Assembly (NCBI GenBank): GCA_003112755.1
Contig: BFBT01000002.1
Location: 310,001 to 374,000 of the forward strand
From: Lawsonibacter asaccharolyticus
Lineage (GTDB): Bacteria; Bacillota; Clostridia; Oscillospirales; Oscillospiraceae
Direction of reading: 5' to 3'
DNA length: 64,000 nt
In this document: in pieces, positions 23,747 through 31,838 of the stretch
How positions within the stretch are numbered: position 1 is the first letter of the stretch
Layout of the letters: each line of letters begins with the position of its first letter
The notes under the pieces: model-generated
What the model was told of the DNA's origin: nothing
Databases searched by the model: none
The model's input: only the letters and a program-made list of their open reading frames with translations
Made by a program: the position numbers and the translations under genes

Positions 23747-24184
23747 TCAGGACATGCCCGGGAACAGGCCGTAGCCGATACTGCCGGCGCCATACTCCCC
23801 GAACAATTCAGGGATCGGCTCCAGGGAACAGTTCAGCTCCGGGTCCACGCAATTGAGCAGGAACAACCAGATGGCAGCCAGCTCCTCTGGGCAGTCTGCC
23901 TGGGTATCAGCCGTCTGGAAGTGGAGCCCCTTCTCATCCTCGTAGAGCTCAGTTCTGAATGGATAGCCCAGCTTCTTGAGCTGCTGAACGACATCAGCCG
24001 GAAGCAGGTCGTCCTCGAACTTATTGGCAAAGCTGTGCAGGTCAATACCAGTTTTTGCAATGATCTGCGTCTGTGCCTCCAGGACATCCTTAATTGGCTT
24101 ATCTGTGCCAATATGGAAGGATTGGGTCCGTCCGTGGCCATCGCCGAAATAGTCACCGATGACCATGTTGAAATTATACCTCAT
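23747..24184 (-). CDS. Unknown protein, 145 residues
   Basis: GAAAGGAG precedes ATG 24184. It is a soluble, acidic protein beginning MRYNFNMVIGDYFGDGHGRT, with a helical centre. The strand-helix pattern of the first 60 residues (VIGDYFGDGHGRTQSFHIG; VLEAQTQIIAKTGIDLHSFA) is compact, but no family or active site is recognised. Second gene of the leftward operon mazF-like, this gene, lipoprotein; no separate promoter of the replicon type is found in the 65-base gap. Confidence 0.7.
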   Translation of the reverse strand: MRYNFNMVIGDYFGDGHGRTQSFHIGTDKPIKDVLEAQTQIIAKTGIDLHSFANKFEDDLLPADVVQQLKKLGYPFRTELYEDEKGLHFQTADTQADCPEELAAIWLFLLNCVDPELNCSLEPIPELFGEYGAGSIGYGLFPGMS

Positions 24185-24249
24185 AATTTTTTCTCCTTTC
24201 GGTTTTTGTATATGCTCAGCCCTCAGAAAGGGCGGGATTCACATCTTCC

Positions 24250-24948
24250 CTAGGTCTTTTTCTCAAACGAGGCCAGCCCAAGGCTGACCCTCAGAGCATC
24301 GTCAATCTTGTCCATATCGAACCTAGACATCTGCCCCACGCGGGACACCAGGCGGGTGCAGGAGATGGCCCGAACCTGCTCCAGCAGGACTGTCTCACAG
24401 GTTCTGTGATGCCAGTGGTCCACATGGGTCGGCATCCGTCCCTTGCGCTTGGTTGTTATCGGAGCGATGATAGTCGTTGGACTGTACCGGTTGCCGTAGT
24501 CATTCTGGATAATTACGACAGGCCGGAGGCCGCTCTGCTCACTGCCAAAAGCATGGCTGAGGTCAGCGAAATAGATCTCCCCTCGGTGGATGAGCGATTC
24601 ATCCAGGGCCTTGGTACGCTTAGATTTGACCAGTCCAACACTGACCTTCAGGGCCTGGTCGACCTTTGCCATGTCTTCATCGGACAACCTGCCGCAGGAC
24701 GAAATAAAACGAGCGCCGGAAAGAGTCCGGACCTGCTCGGTCATAACTACCGCTTTTTTATTCATAACCGTCACCTCCACTTGGGTGGGAAGACGGGCCT
24801 CGCTACGCTTGGCGATAGGTGCAGCGATAAAGGTAAATCCCTGCCGGTTGCCGTAGTCGTTCTGCACGATCACAACCGGCTGCTGACCACCAAATTCGCA
24901 GCCCATCACCGGGTTCAGCTCGGCATAGTAGATTTCTCCTCTTTGCAT
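24250..24948 (-). CDS. Tandem MazF/PemK-domain protein (two toxin domains in one chain)
   Basis: 232 residues from ATG 24948 (AGGAGG upstream). Two complete MazF-type barrels lie in tandem: residues 1-107 (MQRGEIYYAELNPVMGCEFG, VVIVQNDYGNRQGFTF, MTEQVRTLS) and about 125-232 (IHRGEIYFADLSHAFGSEQS, VVIIQNDYGNRYSPTT, LLEQVRAIS). Both keep the RGEIY and QNDYGN motifs of these ribosome-independent mRNA interferases. No MazE-like antitoxin is adjacent. The duplication may give an intramolecular dimer, replacing the usual MazF homodimer. A regulator rather than a toxin is possible. Confidence 0.88.
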   Translation of the reverse strand: MQRGEIYYAELNPVMGCEFGGQQPVVIVQNDYGNRQGFTFIAAPIAKRSEARLPTQVEVTVMNKKAVVMTEQVRTLSGARFISSCGRLSDEDMAKVDQALKVSVGLVKSKRTKALDESLIHRGEIYFADLSHAFGSEQSGLRPVVIIQNDYGNRYSPTTIIAPITTKRKGRMPTHVDHWHHRTCETVLLEQVRAISCTRLVSRVGQMSRFDMDKIDDALRVSLGLASFEKKT

Positions 24949-24996
24949 ATGATAACCTCCTGGGTGTAGTTTTCTCCAAAATTGTTGTGCTGCTAA

Positions 24997-25026
24997 ATCA
25001 TATGCAGAAACTCTATAAATCATTCT
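24997..25026 (-). promoter_or_regulatory. Promoter of the tandem-MazF operon
   Basis: Minus strand: AGAATGA, 13 bases, TGCATATGAT. Confidence 0.65.
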
Positions 25027-25050
25027 GTCCAACGAAGGGAGGGTGCGTAT

Positions 25051-25443
25051 ATGCCCCGGAAACCTCCAATCGAATTCAAGCTCTTTGATGAAATGCTTGA
25101 ACGCCCGTGTCAAACCGCGGAAGACTTGGTTATAGGCGCTCGTGAATTGATCTTCTCGTCAGAGGCAACCGCCGACTGTAATGTGATGGTGGCAAGGGCG
25201 TCGCAGGGCTCCCGAGTCCTGATTTTAACTGTCGATCGTGATAACTATGAGTTCTCCTATCGAACTATGGATGGACGCTGGCATGCAGAAGGAGGATGGC
25301 TGGCCTGTGACCTGCGTGAAATTACCATTGACCGGCTCAAACAAACGATGATTGATTATCTGGCGAAAGGGACGCCTATCATCATTCCTGGCCGGGTACA
25401 TAGACCGCCTGTCCAGCCGAAGCGACTGCGGAAGGCACGCTGA
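25051..25443 (+). CDS. Unknown basic protein, 130 residues
   Basis: Divergent from the tandem-MazF operon; AAGGGAGGG precedes ATG 25051. The middle is a strand-rich domain (NVMVARASQGSRVLILTVD; YEFSYRTMDGRWHAEGGWL) and the C-terminus is a basic Pro/Arg tail (RVHRPPVQPKRLRKAR) suited to nucleic acid binding. No family recognised. I found no replicon-type promoter for it; CTCTATAAATC near 25011 is the only -10-like sequence. An antitoxin role cannot be excluded from position, but nothing in the sequence supports it. Confidence 0.65.
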   Translation: MPRKPPIEFKLFDEMLERPCQTAEDLVIGARELIFSSEATADCNVMVARASQGSRVLILTVDRDNYEFSYRTMDGRWHAEGGWLACDLREITIDRLKQTMIDYLAKGTPIIIPGRVHRPPVQPKRLRKAR

Positions 25444-25444
25444 T

Positions 25445-25561
25445 TCCTCCCACCCCTTACGAAGTGTCACATAACTTTCCTTTAGGAAAGTCACAGACCT
25501 AGCGTAGCGGTCTGTGTGGGGCTCCATCACAACGCATTTCGTGAAGAATTCAGGAAACCCG
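25445..25561. other. Compact hairpin-rich intergenic sequence
   Basis: An outer imperfect pairing (CCCACCCCTTACGAAGTG with CGCATTTCGTGAAG region) encloses ACTTTCC/GGAAAGT and a perfect CACAGACC/GGTCTGTG stem. It may be a small structured RNA, the 3' end of the upstream transcript, or a remnant of the boundary palindrome family, whose CTTCGT/ACGAAG motif it echoes. Its role is unknown. Confidence 0.35.
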
Positions 25562-25628
25562 AAAAAAAAAGACAAAATTTCCTAGCTCCTCTTTGTTTCA
25601 AGTAATAATACAATATTCAACAAAATGG

Positions 25629-25661
25629 AAGAGAGTCTGCATCGCTGCAGACCCTCTTTTT
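25629..25661 (-). terminator. Bidirectional intrinsic terminator
   Basis: GAGAGTCTGCA, loop TCGC, TGCAGACCCTC followed by TTTTT on the plus strand; it closes the YopX-like gene from the other side. Confidence 0.75.
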
Positions 25662-25665
25662 GCGC

Positions 25666-26268
25666 TCAGAAACGAATAGCCTCTACCCTGGTGTCGGCAC
25701 TGCGCTCCTCATGGAACTTTTTCAATGCCTTCTCGGGGAAATCCTTGGGGGAGTTCCAGAGCGTCCCCTTGTGCCGCATCAGACCGAAGAACCAAGACAA
25801 CAGGTACTCGTCGCCGCCATCGGCCGGCTCCAGGTGGAAACCCTCCAGCAAATCGTAGACAACGACATAGTACTTCTTGTACAGCTTGTGCCAGAAGATG
25901 TCTCCCTCGAATACAGGGATACCCTTCCAGTCGGCGCTGGTCTTACCCCGAGCCAGCCAGTCTTTCTGGTCTGCCTTGCGGGCGTCGTCCCAGTTAGTGT
26001 CCATCCAGGTCCCGGAGAACAGAGATGCTGTGCAGGGGCAGATAGAACTGTCGCCCACGCTCTTTCCCCACCGATCCGGGCTGTGCAGGCACAGAATCGG
26101 CAGCTGAGGTTTGGCGCCGTCCGGCACCGGCATCGGGACGATGGCCATACAGCCGTAGAGCCATTTGCCATTGACGACTTTGCCGTCTGGTTTCGTGATT
26201 TTGTTCTTCCCTGTGGAGTCACTGTGAAATCCGCGATAAAGCATCCGGTTGTTAATATTATATACCAT
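25666..26268 (-). CDS. YopX-like protein
   Basis: 200 residues from ATG 26268, after AGGGGGAA. It opens NRMLYRGFHSDSTGKNKI, then VNGKWLYGCMAIVPMP, and later GIPVFEGDIFWHKLYKKYYVVVYD. The order R-G, W-x-Y-G, V-F/Y-E-GDI is the signature of YopX family proteins, small beta-rich proteins common in Firmicutes phages and plasmids, of unknown biochemical role. It is longer than typical YopX (130-150) because of an insertion at about 60-120. Monocistronic, with its own promoter. Confidence 0.75.
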   Translation of the reverse strand: MVYNINNRMLYRGFHSDSTGKNKITKPDGKVVNGKWLYGCMAIVPMPVPDGAKPQLPILCLHSPDRWGKSVGDSSICPCTASLFSGTWMDTNWDDARKADQKDWLARGKTSADWKGIPVFEGDIFWHKLYKKYYVVVYDLLEGFHLEPADGGDEYLLSWFFGLMRHKGTLWNSPKDFPEKALKKFHEERSADTRVEAIRF

Positions 26269-26300
26269 TGCATAATTCCCCCTAAATTGGATTATGAGGA

Positions 26301-26330
26301 ATACTATGCAAGGTCAGCTCAGACCATTCA
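26301..26330 (-). promoter_or_regulatory. Promoter of the YopX-like gene
   Basis: Minus strand: TGAATGG, 13 bases, TGCATAGTAT. The upstream box overlaps the stop region of the XRE gene. Confidence 0.6.
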
Positions 26331-26693
26331 AATAAGGCGCACTACATTGGCTGGGTCGGATTTTAGCCGCATGATGAGGCCCATGACCTGGAGCTTGGCA
26401 TCATCAGAGAGAGTGCTGAACTGCTGGACGAGCATTTCCTCCTCGCTGCTGAGCCGGCGAGTGGGCTTATAACCACGCATGCCGCAGAAGATCTCCAGCT
26501 CCACCCCAAAATAATCGGCCAGCGTCTTCAGCATCCGGAGGTCGGCTTTTTTGTTCTCACGGTTGTACAGCGAATAGAGGGTCATCTCCGAAATTTTGGT
26601 GTCTTCATGGATCTTGGAAATCGTTTTCTTCGATTCATCCACCAGATGGCGGAAAACGCTGGAGACAGTTTCCTGTTCGATTGGTATGGCCAT
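26328..26693 (-). CDS. XRE-family helix-turn-helix regulator
   Basis: 121 residues. ATG 26693 follows AGGGGG at a long spacing. Residues 22-70 form a Cro/C1-type HTH (TISKIHEDTKISEMTLYSLY, then ADLRMLKTLADYFGVELEIF), the usual five-helix fold. A C-terminal helical tail (SSEEEMLVQQFSTLSDDAKL) resembles the oligomerisation part of SinR/Xre-like repressors. A perfect 25-bp palindrome with half-site relatives lies upstream, consistent with autoregulation. No antitoxin partner or metalloprotease is adjacent. Confidence 0.85.
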   Translation of the reverse strand: MAIPIEQETVSSVFRHLVDESKKTISKIHEDTKISEMTLYSLYNRENKKADLRMLKTLADYFGVELEIFCGMRGYKPTRRLSSEEEMLVQQFSTLSDDAKLQVMGLIMRLKSDPANVVRLI

Positions 26694-26851
26694 AGATCAA
26701 ATGCCCCCTTTGCTGGCATTAAGAATATCATGGACGGGCGGCCGCCGTCAATAAAAAATTTTGCAAATGCGCAACCGAACCTCAAACTTTGCGTTTGCAC
26801 AACAGCCGGACAGGCCACCCTCGAAAACAAACCCTTTTGTCGAAATCGAAT

Positions 26852-26876
26852 ATTTTGCATTTGTCAAATGCAAAAT
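26852..26876. promoter_or_regulatory. Palindromic operator upstream of the XRE regulator
   Basis: ATTTTGCATTTG, one T, CAAATGCAAAAT: perfect 12-bp arms. Related half sites TTTTGCAAATGCGCAA (26757-26772) and TTTGCGTTTGCAC (26784-26796) lie between it and the gene. On the minus strand TTGACA appears inside the palindrome and could serve as a -35 box. Binding by the adjacent XRE protein is inferred. Confidence 0.6.
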
Positions 26877-26891
26877 CAACCAAACACACAT

Positions 26892-26910
26892 AAAAAGCGC
26901 CTTCGGCGCC
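26892..26910 (-). terminator. Short terminator-like hairpin in a gene-free gap
   Basis: GGCGCC-GAA-GGCGC followed by TTTTTA on the minus strand. No gene precedes it on that strand between here and 27046, so it may end a small RNA from 26910-27000. Nothing else is visible in that stretch. Confidence 0.45.
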
Positions 26911-27004
26911 ATACCGTAATCAAGAAGGACCATGCTACGCCTTCCACAATCGACCTCTTTCCACTGATTATTTTCAACAATACAGAGAGTTATCACTGCA
27001 CACA

Positions 27005-27047
27005 TAAAAAGAGCCCTCTCCCCTATTCTGCTGGGGAAAGGGCTCTC
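27005..27047 (-). terminator. Intrinsic terminator of the RepA-like operon
   Basis: GAGCCCT-TCCCC pairs with GGGGA-AGGGCTC, followed by TTTTTATG on the minus strand. Confidence 0.85.
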
Positions 27048-28371
27048 AACTACTCTGTCCGAAATCCCGCTGGACATCCATCTCAACAGCTAGGTCAAGA
27101 TCCTCCCGGATGGTGACTAGGCTGGCCAATATGTATTTTCGGCGGTCTTTTATGGGGGTATTTACCCGGGAGACCTGCTCATAGACAGCCTGGTACTCCT
27201 CCAGGGATAGTCCCATGAGCCGACAGATGACCTCATCCCTGGTATAAGTCCGGCCTCGGACCTTTAGTTCAGGTTTTCGGGAATATATGTAGCCGGCAAT
27301 GATGCCGATGAACTGCTGGATGGCGGCATCCGACATGGTGATGCCGAATGAGGTTTTCATCTCTGGGGTATAGAGCTCCAGCTCCAGCCCCTCCCCTATC
27401 GATTCTTCTATCTCCTGCAAAGTCATTCCATCCGTCCAATGATGGCGTCTGTTGATTGAAGGATTGTTGCTAAGAGGAATGTTGTTAAGAGAACTGATGA
27501 TAGTAGTGGCCTCAGGAACCGCGGACTGAAAACCCGCAGATTGATTTTCCGTGGCCTGTTCTGCCGTGGGCTGGATATCCGTGGATTGTTTTCCCGTGGG
27601 TTGATTTTCCGCGGCTTCAATTTTGGGTGACTGTACCGTGGCACTGTTTTTGGGGTACTGAACGACGATAGTTCGTCCCTTGTCAGCGGCTGCTGTGTCA
27701 GGGCAGTCGTTGAGGTGATAGCTGTTGGAAGCCAGCCGGCCGTTGATGTGCCGCTGCACCCGGCTGATATAGTTGGTATCCACTAGCTGTTTCATATGCT
27801 TGCGGAAGCTGTTCTCAGACAGGCCCAGATGGCGGCAGATGACGGCGACCTTAGGAAACGACACCTGCCCGGCGCCTGAATAGCTGGCCAGGTAGGCATA
27901 GATGACTTTAGCGGTGCAGGAGAGCCGCTGGTCGAACATGACCATGCGGGGCAGCAGACCATAGCCGGCCCCCTTGAGCCCGGTGAAGCCGAAGGTCAGC
28001 GCTCCCCCATCCGAGTCATATTTCTGCTCGGCAAATTTTTTTGGGTTGCTGACAATCGTATAGGAGTTATGGGCAAACCGGCTGCCGGCGCCCTTCACCT
28101 GTTCCACCAGAATATAGCCCTGGTCCCGGAGCTGCCGCATGCCGGCATTATATTTGTTGCGTCCAACATTCAGCCAGCTGACGATCTTATCTCGAGAGGG
28201 AAAGACTGAGTGGTCGTCGCCGGCCAGCGCACAGAGCAGCGAATAGACGGCCTTGGCGGCAATGTCCAAGTCAGTATCCTGCATTGGGTATTTGCAGATG
28301 ATACCATAGCCCTTGGCCATCACGCCTTCAATGCGCAGCCGATCCGGGAACTTCAGGATACTGTCAGCCAT
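27046..28371 (-). CDS. RepA-like plasmid replication initiator (two winged-helix domains)
   Basis: 441 residues. Two winged-helix domains of the plasmid-initiator/HTH_36 type are visible: about 30-110 (LDIAAKAVYSLLCALAGDDH ... FPSRDKIVSWLNVGRNKYNA) and about 155-225 (CTAKVIYAYLASYSGAGQVS ... HLGLSENSFRKHMKQL). A Gln/Thr-rich linker (about 230-300) follows. The C-terminal part, ending KDRRKYILASLVTIREDLDL, resembles the short tail of Clostridia RepA proteins. Such proteins bind iterons and open the origin; an AT-rich tract with iteron-like repeats lies upstream at 28700-28870. It is the second gene of its operon. A transcription factor with DnaD-like architecture is the alternative. Confidence 0.65.
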   Translation of the reverse strand: MADSILKFPDRLRIEGVMAKGYGIICKYPMQDTDLDIAAKAVYSLLCALAGDDHSVFPSRDKIVSWLNVGRNKYNAGMRQLRDQGYILVEQVKGAGSRFAHNSYTIVSNPKKFAEQKYDSDGGALTFGFTGLKGAGYGLLPRMVMFDQRLSCTAKVIYAYLASYSGAGQVSFPKVAVICRHLGLSENSFRKHMKQLVDTNYISRVQRHINGRLASNSYHLNDCPDTAAADKGRTIVVQYPKNSATVQSPKIEAAENQPTGKQSTDIQPTAEQATENQSAGFQSAVPEATTIISSLNNIPLSNNPSINRRHHWTDGMTLQEIEESIGEGLELELYTPEMKTSFGITMSDAAIQQFIGIIAGYIYSRKPELKVRGRTYTRDEVICRLMGLSLEEYQAVYEQVSRVNTPIKDRRKYILASLVTIREDLDLAVEMDVQRDFGQSS

Positions 28372-28412
28372 TTTGGTCCACCCCCTTTCTTTCTCTTCTC
28401 TCCTACCCCTGG

Positions 28413-28673
28413 TCAGTCGGACATGTCCAGCAAAGTCTGGATCACTACAGACCGCTTGGCCCCAATCAGCTTCTTTACCCGGGGCGCCAGCTCATTCGGC
28501 CTGTGGCCCTCAATGTCCAGTAGCAGATTTGGGCAGTTCTTCTTCCAGAGGGAGAGGACTTCCCGGATCTCATCCTCTGTGGCCGACTTCAGCTTATATT
28601 CGTCAGTCAGCTGCTTGAGGCCAGCAACCAGCTCGCCCCGCGTCATATAAACAGCTGGATACGAAACGAACAT
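28413..28673 (-). CDS. Unknown small protein, 86 residues
   Basis: GGAAAGGAG precedes ATG 28673. Helical and basic (RGELVAGLKQLTDEYKLKSATEDE; RVKKLIGAKRSVVIQTLLDM). It precedes the RepA-like gene by 41 bases and would be its operon partner, perhaps a copy-number or partition accessory, though no family is recognised. The candidate origin lies immediately upstream. Confidence 0.65.
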   Translation of the reverse strand: MFVSYPAVYMTRGELVAGLKQLTDEYKLKSATEDEIREVLSLWKKNCPNLLLDIEGHRPNELAPRVKKLIGAKRSVVIQTLLDMSD

Positions 28674-28699
28674 TGTCCCATCTCCTTTCCAATTGAGAC

Positions 28700-28870
28700 C
28701 ATTTTACCAAGAGTGGAGAAAATGTCAATAAATTTTCGAGAAATTTTCGACGAAAATTCGAAAGTGGGGAAAACTCTGTGGAAATTGTGAAAAGTACAAA
28801 AACCACAAAAATTTGTCTGATTTTGCGAAAACTCGTGTAAAGTAATTAAACTTTTCGACTTTAATTATAA
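28700..28870. other. Candidate replication origin: AT-rich, iteron-like repeats
   Basis: AATTTTCGA occurs at 28731-28739 and 28742-28750, 11 bp apart (one helical turn). The second is half of a perfect 17-bp palindrome, AATTTTCG-A-CGAAAATT (28742-28758). Looser copies follow (ATTCGAAAG, ACTTTTCGAC at 28850-28859). The tract is strongly AT-rich and lies upstream of the RepA-like operon. No DnaA box of the form TTATNCACA is seen. This may instead be the promoter/operator of that operon; no replicon-type promoter is found there. Confidence 0.45.
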
Positions 28871-29044
28871 CGCATGGAAATTAGCTTTACAGCCATTGCA
28901 GGACAGGATATTGGATGTTGTTTTTTTGTTGGTAGCCGAACTCACATTTGGAGTATTTCGGCGTTTTAGACAGGGGAACTTTTGTCCTCTACTTGTTGGT
29001 TTTGTGGTATGTGGAGCTGGCGTGTAAAGGTAAACCACTTGTCT

Positions 29045-30260
29045 ATTTTTGCCGTCCCCTCTCCCCATATTAAAGCAAGGAGCTTTTCTAGTCAACTGCC
29101 CCGACCCATAAATGGTACGGGGCTTGTTAAGGGCCCTAACCCTCCATAGTTTCCAGGGCTTGTAGCTCATCGCATTTGGTCCTTGCGTCGCTCCCGAAGG
29201 AGTGCTCCCAAGCGCCGCTTTTACATGCGGTACCTGCGGTACAGCAGGCCTATGGCTACATCGCCGGGTGGTTGACAACACCCGTTTTTTGGTCCCGCCA
29301 GGATGTACCCGGCAGGAATATGTGTTTCTCGAACCGGCCTAGCCTTTTGGCTAGGCCAGTTTGGCTTCTCCGGGGCCGCTCGCATCTGCGGCAGCAAGAG
29401 CAGGCTTCGGCAGTACAAACTTAGGCTCTGGGTCGCCTGCTGCGTACATCCGTCCTAGATAATGGATGTTCATGGCGCCCGCCCGGTCGTCGTTGGTGCG
29501 GTAGCCGCAGGCGTCGCAGACATATTCATGGGTCTCGCGGTGGCGGTTTGATTTAAGGATGCGGCCACACCTGGGGCAGCGCTGGGAGGTGTACTTGGGC
29601 GAGACCTTCAGCACCTCAGCTCCGGCCAGCTGCGCCTTGTAGCTGAGGAATTGCTCGTACTGATAGAACGCCCAGGAGTGCAGTTCCCGGTTGCCCTTCG
29701 CGTCACGCTGGTTGCCCTCCGCGAAGATGATGTCCGCCAGGTCCTCTACTACAAAGAGGGTGCCGGCGCCATATTCGGAGACGAGTGCCTTCGTGAGGCA
29801 ATGATTAACATCCCTCATCCAGCGGTTCTCTCGTCCAGAAATGCGTTTCAGCGCACGCCTTGCTGATTTTGTGCCCTTGGACTGAAGTTCAGCCCGCACA
29901 TCCACGAAGGACTTCCGCTTTGCCATAATTTTCTCGCTGGAGAAGAAGGTTGTTTTGCCCGTCTCATCGTAGGTGGTGGCCAGGAACCGCAGTCCACGAT
30001 CGATGCCAATGATGTGGGCGTAACCGGCGTCGGGGTCTACCCCCTCTACCTCCTTGGTCATAGGGATGTGAAGATACCATTCTCCCATAAGGCTGACCAG
30101 CTTACCCGTTCCAAAAGACCAGGTTCCATCGAAAAATGCGTCAAAGCACTCAGGCTTGTCGAACTCCATATTGCTTAGCGGCTTGAATGCAACTACTCGA
30201 ATAGCCGGCAGGGGGCCGTAAAGACCTCGGCTTTGCTATACCCTTATTGAGCCATCTCTT
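29045..30260 (-). mobile_element. Degraded second TnpB element
   Basis: Minus-strand remnant. The right end has CTCCTTGCTTTAATATGGGGAG near 29050-29080, the usual TnpB-element terminal hairpin, preceded by structured DNA (TTGGGAGCACTCCTTCGGGA, 29178-29205) that would be the guide RNA scaffold. The 5' part of tnpB is broken and no left end is recognised. The bases 28871-29044 hold nothing else I can identify. Confidence 0.6.
29351..30230 (-). pseudogene. tnpB: 5'-truncated tnpB remnant
   Basis: The open frame runs from a stop near 30230 (GLYGPLPAIRVVAFKPLSN before the first ATG at 30169) to 29351. It keeps all three RuvC motifs, with IIGIDRGLRFLATTYDE, LFVVEDLADI and NDDRAGAMNI, and a four-Cys zinc ribbon (CPRCGR, CDACGY). 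It lacks the N-terminal recognition domain of about 100 residues; a short upstream ORF in another frame (MNGGGKKRWLNKGIAKPR) may be its frameshifted continuation. The catalytic Asp of RuvC-III is intact here, unlike in the full-length copy at 7870. Confidence 0.75.
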
Positions 30261-30341
30261 TTTACCTCCACCATTCATTTTCGGGTTGGCTTTTAATAGT
30301 TAATCTTTCGTCCAAGCGACCAATCGATCGGGAATCATTTT

Positions 30342-30371
30342 GTTATATGCAGGGCGGCTTGTTCCCGTTGG
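30342..30371 (-). promoter_or_regulatory. Weak replicon-type promoter
   Basis: Minus strand: CCAACGG, 13 bases, TGCATATAAC, inside the 3' end of the gene to its right and pointing to the tnpB remnant. The upstream box is poor. Confidence 0.35.
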
Positions 30372-30681
30372 CAGAGCTATCCAAGTGTGGAATGGGAAAT
30401 CTACCGTCGAGGAATGCCCGGAGATTTCTGCAGAGTACACCCTGCTGCTGTTCGTTGATCCCGCACAGAAATGTCTGTGTGAGAATACTGTCGGTTCCAT
30501 GCTCCCTCGCAAACCGGCGGAATTCCGCCTCCGGCATGTCGGAACGGGCAATCACAGTCTCCAAAGACACCTCTCCGGACAGAAATTCCACCAGTGCGGC
30601 AGATCGAAAGCCGTACATGAAAATATCGACATAGGAATCCAAATCGTCCCCGGTCAGGCCCTTTTTCAGGCCGGACTTCAT
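30343..30681 (-). CDS. Gene fragment or small unknown protein, 112 residues
   Basis: ATG 30681 has no ribosome site. The frame stays open upstream to about 30745 with plausible protein (KEGRDDAIKKLALGARAMKS), so the visible ORF is probably the 3' part of a longer gene. The sequence GLKKGLTGDDLDSYVDIFMYGFRSAALVEF and ITQTF-like C-terminus resemble helical tails of Rpn/PD-(D/E)XK proteins only loosely. No catalytic motif remains. Treated as a likely remnant. Confidence 0.4.
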   Translation of the reverse strand: MKSGLKKGLTGDDLDSYVDIFMYGFRSAALVEFLSGEVSLETVIARSDMPEAEFRRFAREHGTDSILTQTFLCGINEQQQGVLCRNLRAFLDGRFPIPHLDSSANGNKPPCI

Positions 30682-30807
30682 CGCTCTGGCTCCAAGCGCT
30701 AGCTTTTTTATGGCGTCATCCCTACCTTCTTTTAGATTTTATCTGCCGCAGAAGACTTCGTTGCTGTACACAACGGCCAACCGCCACCGCCCTTTGGAGG
30801 TCAGGTA

Positions 30808-31740
30808 TCACTTCAAAAAATCGGGCGTAGGATCGGTGGTATCCCAGTCGTCCTCATTCACCTGCCCCAGGGCATAACCGCCAACCTGCTGGGAGAACTG
30901 GCTCCGGCCGGTAGGGGTAGAGCTCCGGGCATTTCTGGAAGATTCTTCGATCATGGACATATACTCCAAATTCATGGAGAGGTTGCAGGTCGCATGGTTG
31001 AGCAGGATGACATTCTTGGTATCCAGAGCCAGTAGCCGCTTCAGGCCCTCGAAGTCCAGCACAAAGCAGGCTGGCTCGCCCTCCGGGTTGTCCAGCTGCA
31101 CCTGCCGCCAGTCTGTATAGACCAGCAGTCCAAGCCCATTCTCCATAGTCAGAGCAAGGGCCGGGTAGTTATTGGCGGGGTCATTGATGCAGGCGGCCAG
31201 AAACTCACCGTTGACCATAGACCTGGTCCAGGTGTACTCGGCCTCCATATTCCCATAGCCGGCCGCAGCCTGTTGCAGGAAGTAGAATGTGGCGCCATTG
31301 AGCATCCGGTTGCGCAGCTTATGCTCGGTAGTGGGCCGCCCGTCGTAGTCTGGCAGCTCCTCATCCACCAGGTCGGAGATGGGAACCGACAAAGAATCAT
31401 CCAGAAGGATGTGAGTGGGGCCGTGGTCAAACAGCCAGAGCAGAGCTTCCTCCCGGGCCTTGCCGTCCGGCAGATCCTCCACCACAGGGTTGAACCCCTG
31501 GGCCTTCAGCTCGGAAGCCTGCGCCCGGGCTTTGTCTTCTGTGGTATAGAACAACGCCTGGTAGGTTTCGTTCTTCACCACCAGGTATGGGACCTCCATC
31601 TGAGTACGGATGAAGGTCAGCGGATAGCCAGCCTTGATTTTATCAACCAAAATCCGGTAGCCATGGGATGTGTCTTTAAGAGCATAGGGCAGCAGACCAG
31701 CCAGCCCCTCTTCGCTGAAAATCCTGTACAGATCAGCCAT
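30808..31740 (-). CDS. SseB-like domain protein, 310 residues
   Basis: GAAAGGAGG precedes ATG 31740. Alternating strand-helix segments such as FIRTQMEVPYLVVKNETYQA and ALTMENGLGLLVYTDWRQVQ resemble SseB-type domains, in which a protein value is compared to a threshold, and occur at least twice. The last 50 residues are Ser/Thr/Asn-rich and probably disordered. Cytosolic. The promoter is at 31773. The family call is tentative; the large protein at 46362 may carry a related N-terminal domain. Confidence 0.6.
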   Translation of the reverse strand: MADLYRIFSEEGLAGLLPYALKDTSHGYRILVDKIKAGYPLTFIRTQMEVPYLVVKNETYQALFYTTEDKARAQASELKAQGFNPVVEDLPDGKAREEALLWLFDHGPTHILLDDSLSVPISDLVDEELPDYDGRPTTEHKLRNRMLNGATFYFLQQAAAGYGNMEAEYTWTRSMVNGEFLAACINDPANNYPALALTMENGLGLLVYTDWRQVQLDNPEGEPACFVLDFEGLKRLLALDTKNVILLNHATCNLSMNLEYMSMIEESSRNARSSTPTGRSQFSQQVGGYALGQVNEDDWDTTDPTPDFLK

Positions 31741-31772
31741 TGATTAACGGGCCTCCTTTCATAGGTGCCTGA

Positions 31773-31802
31773 ATAATATGCACATTACACAAAAGTAATT
31801 GC
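31773..31802 (-). promoter_or_regulatory. Replicon-type promoter
   Basis: Minus strand: GCAATTA, 13 bases, TGCATATTAT. Confidence 0.6.
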
Positions 31803-31838
31803 CAAAATTTGCAGAGTTGGCAATAGGCATGGATGTAT

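Noticed and set aside
28865..29281. 138-residue minus-strand ORF after the tnpB remnant
   Set aside because: It covers the guide-RNA scaffold and right end of the IS element and has no protein-like composition.
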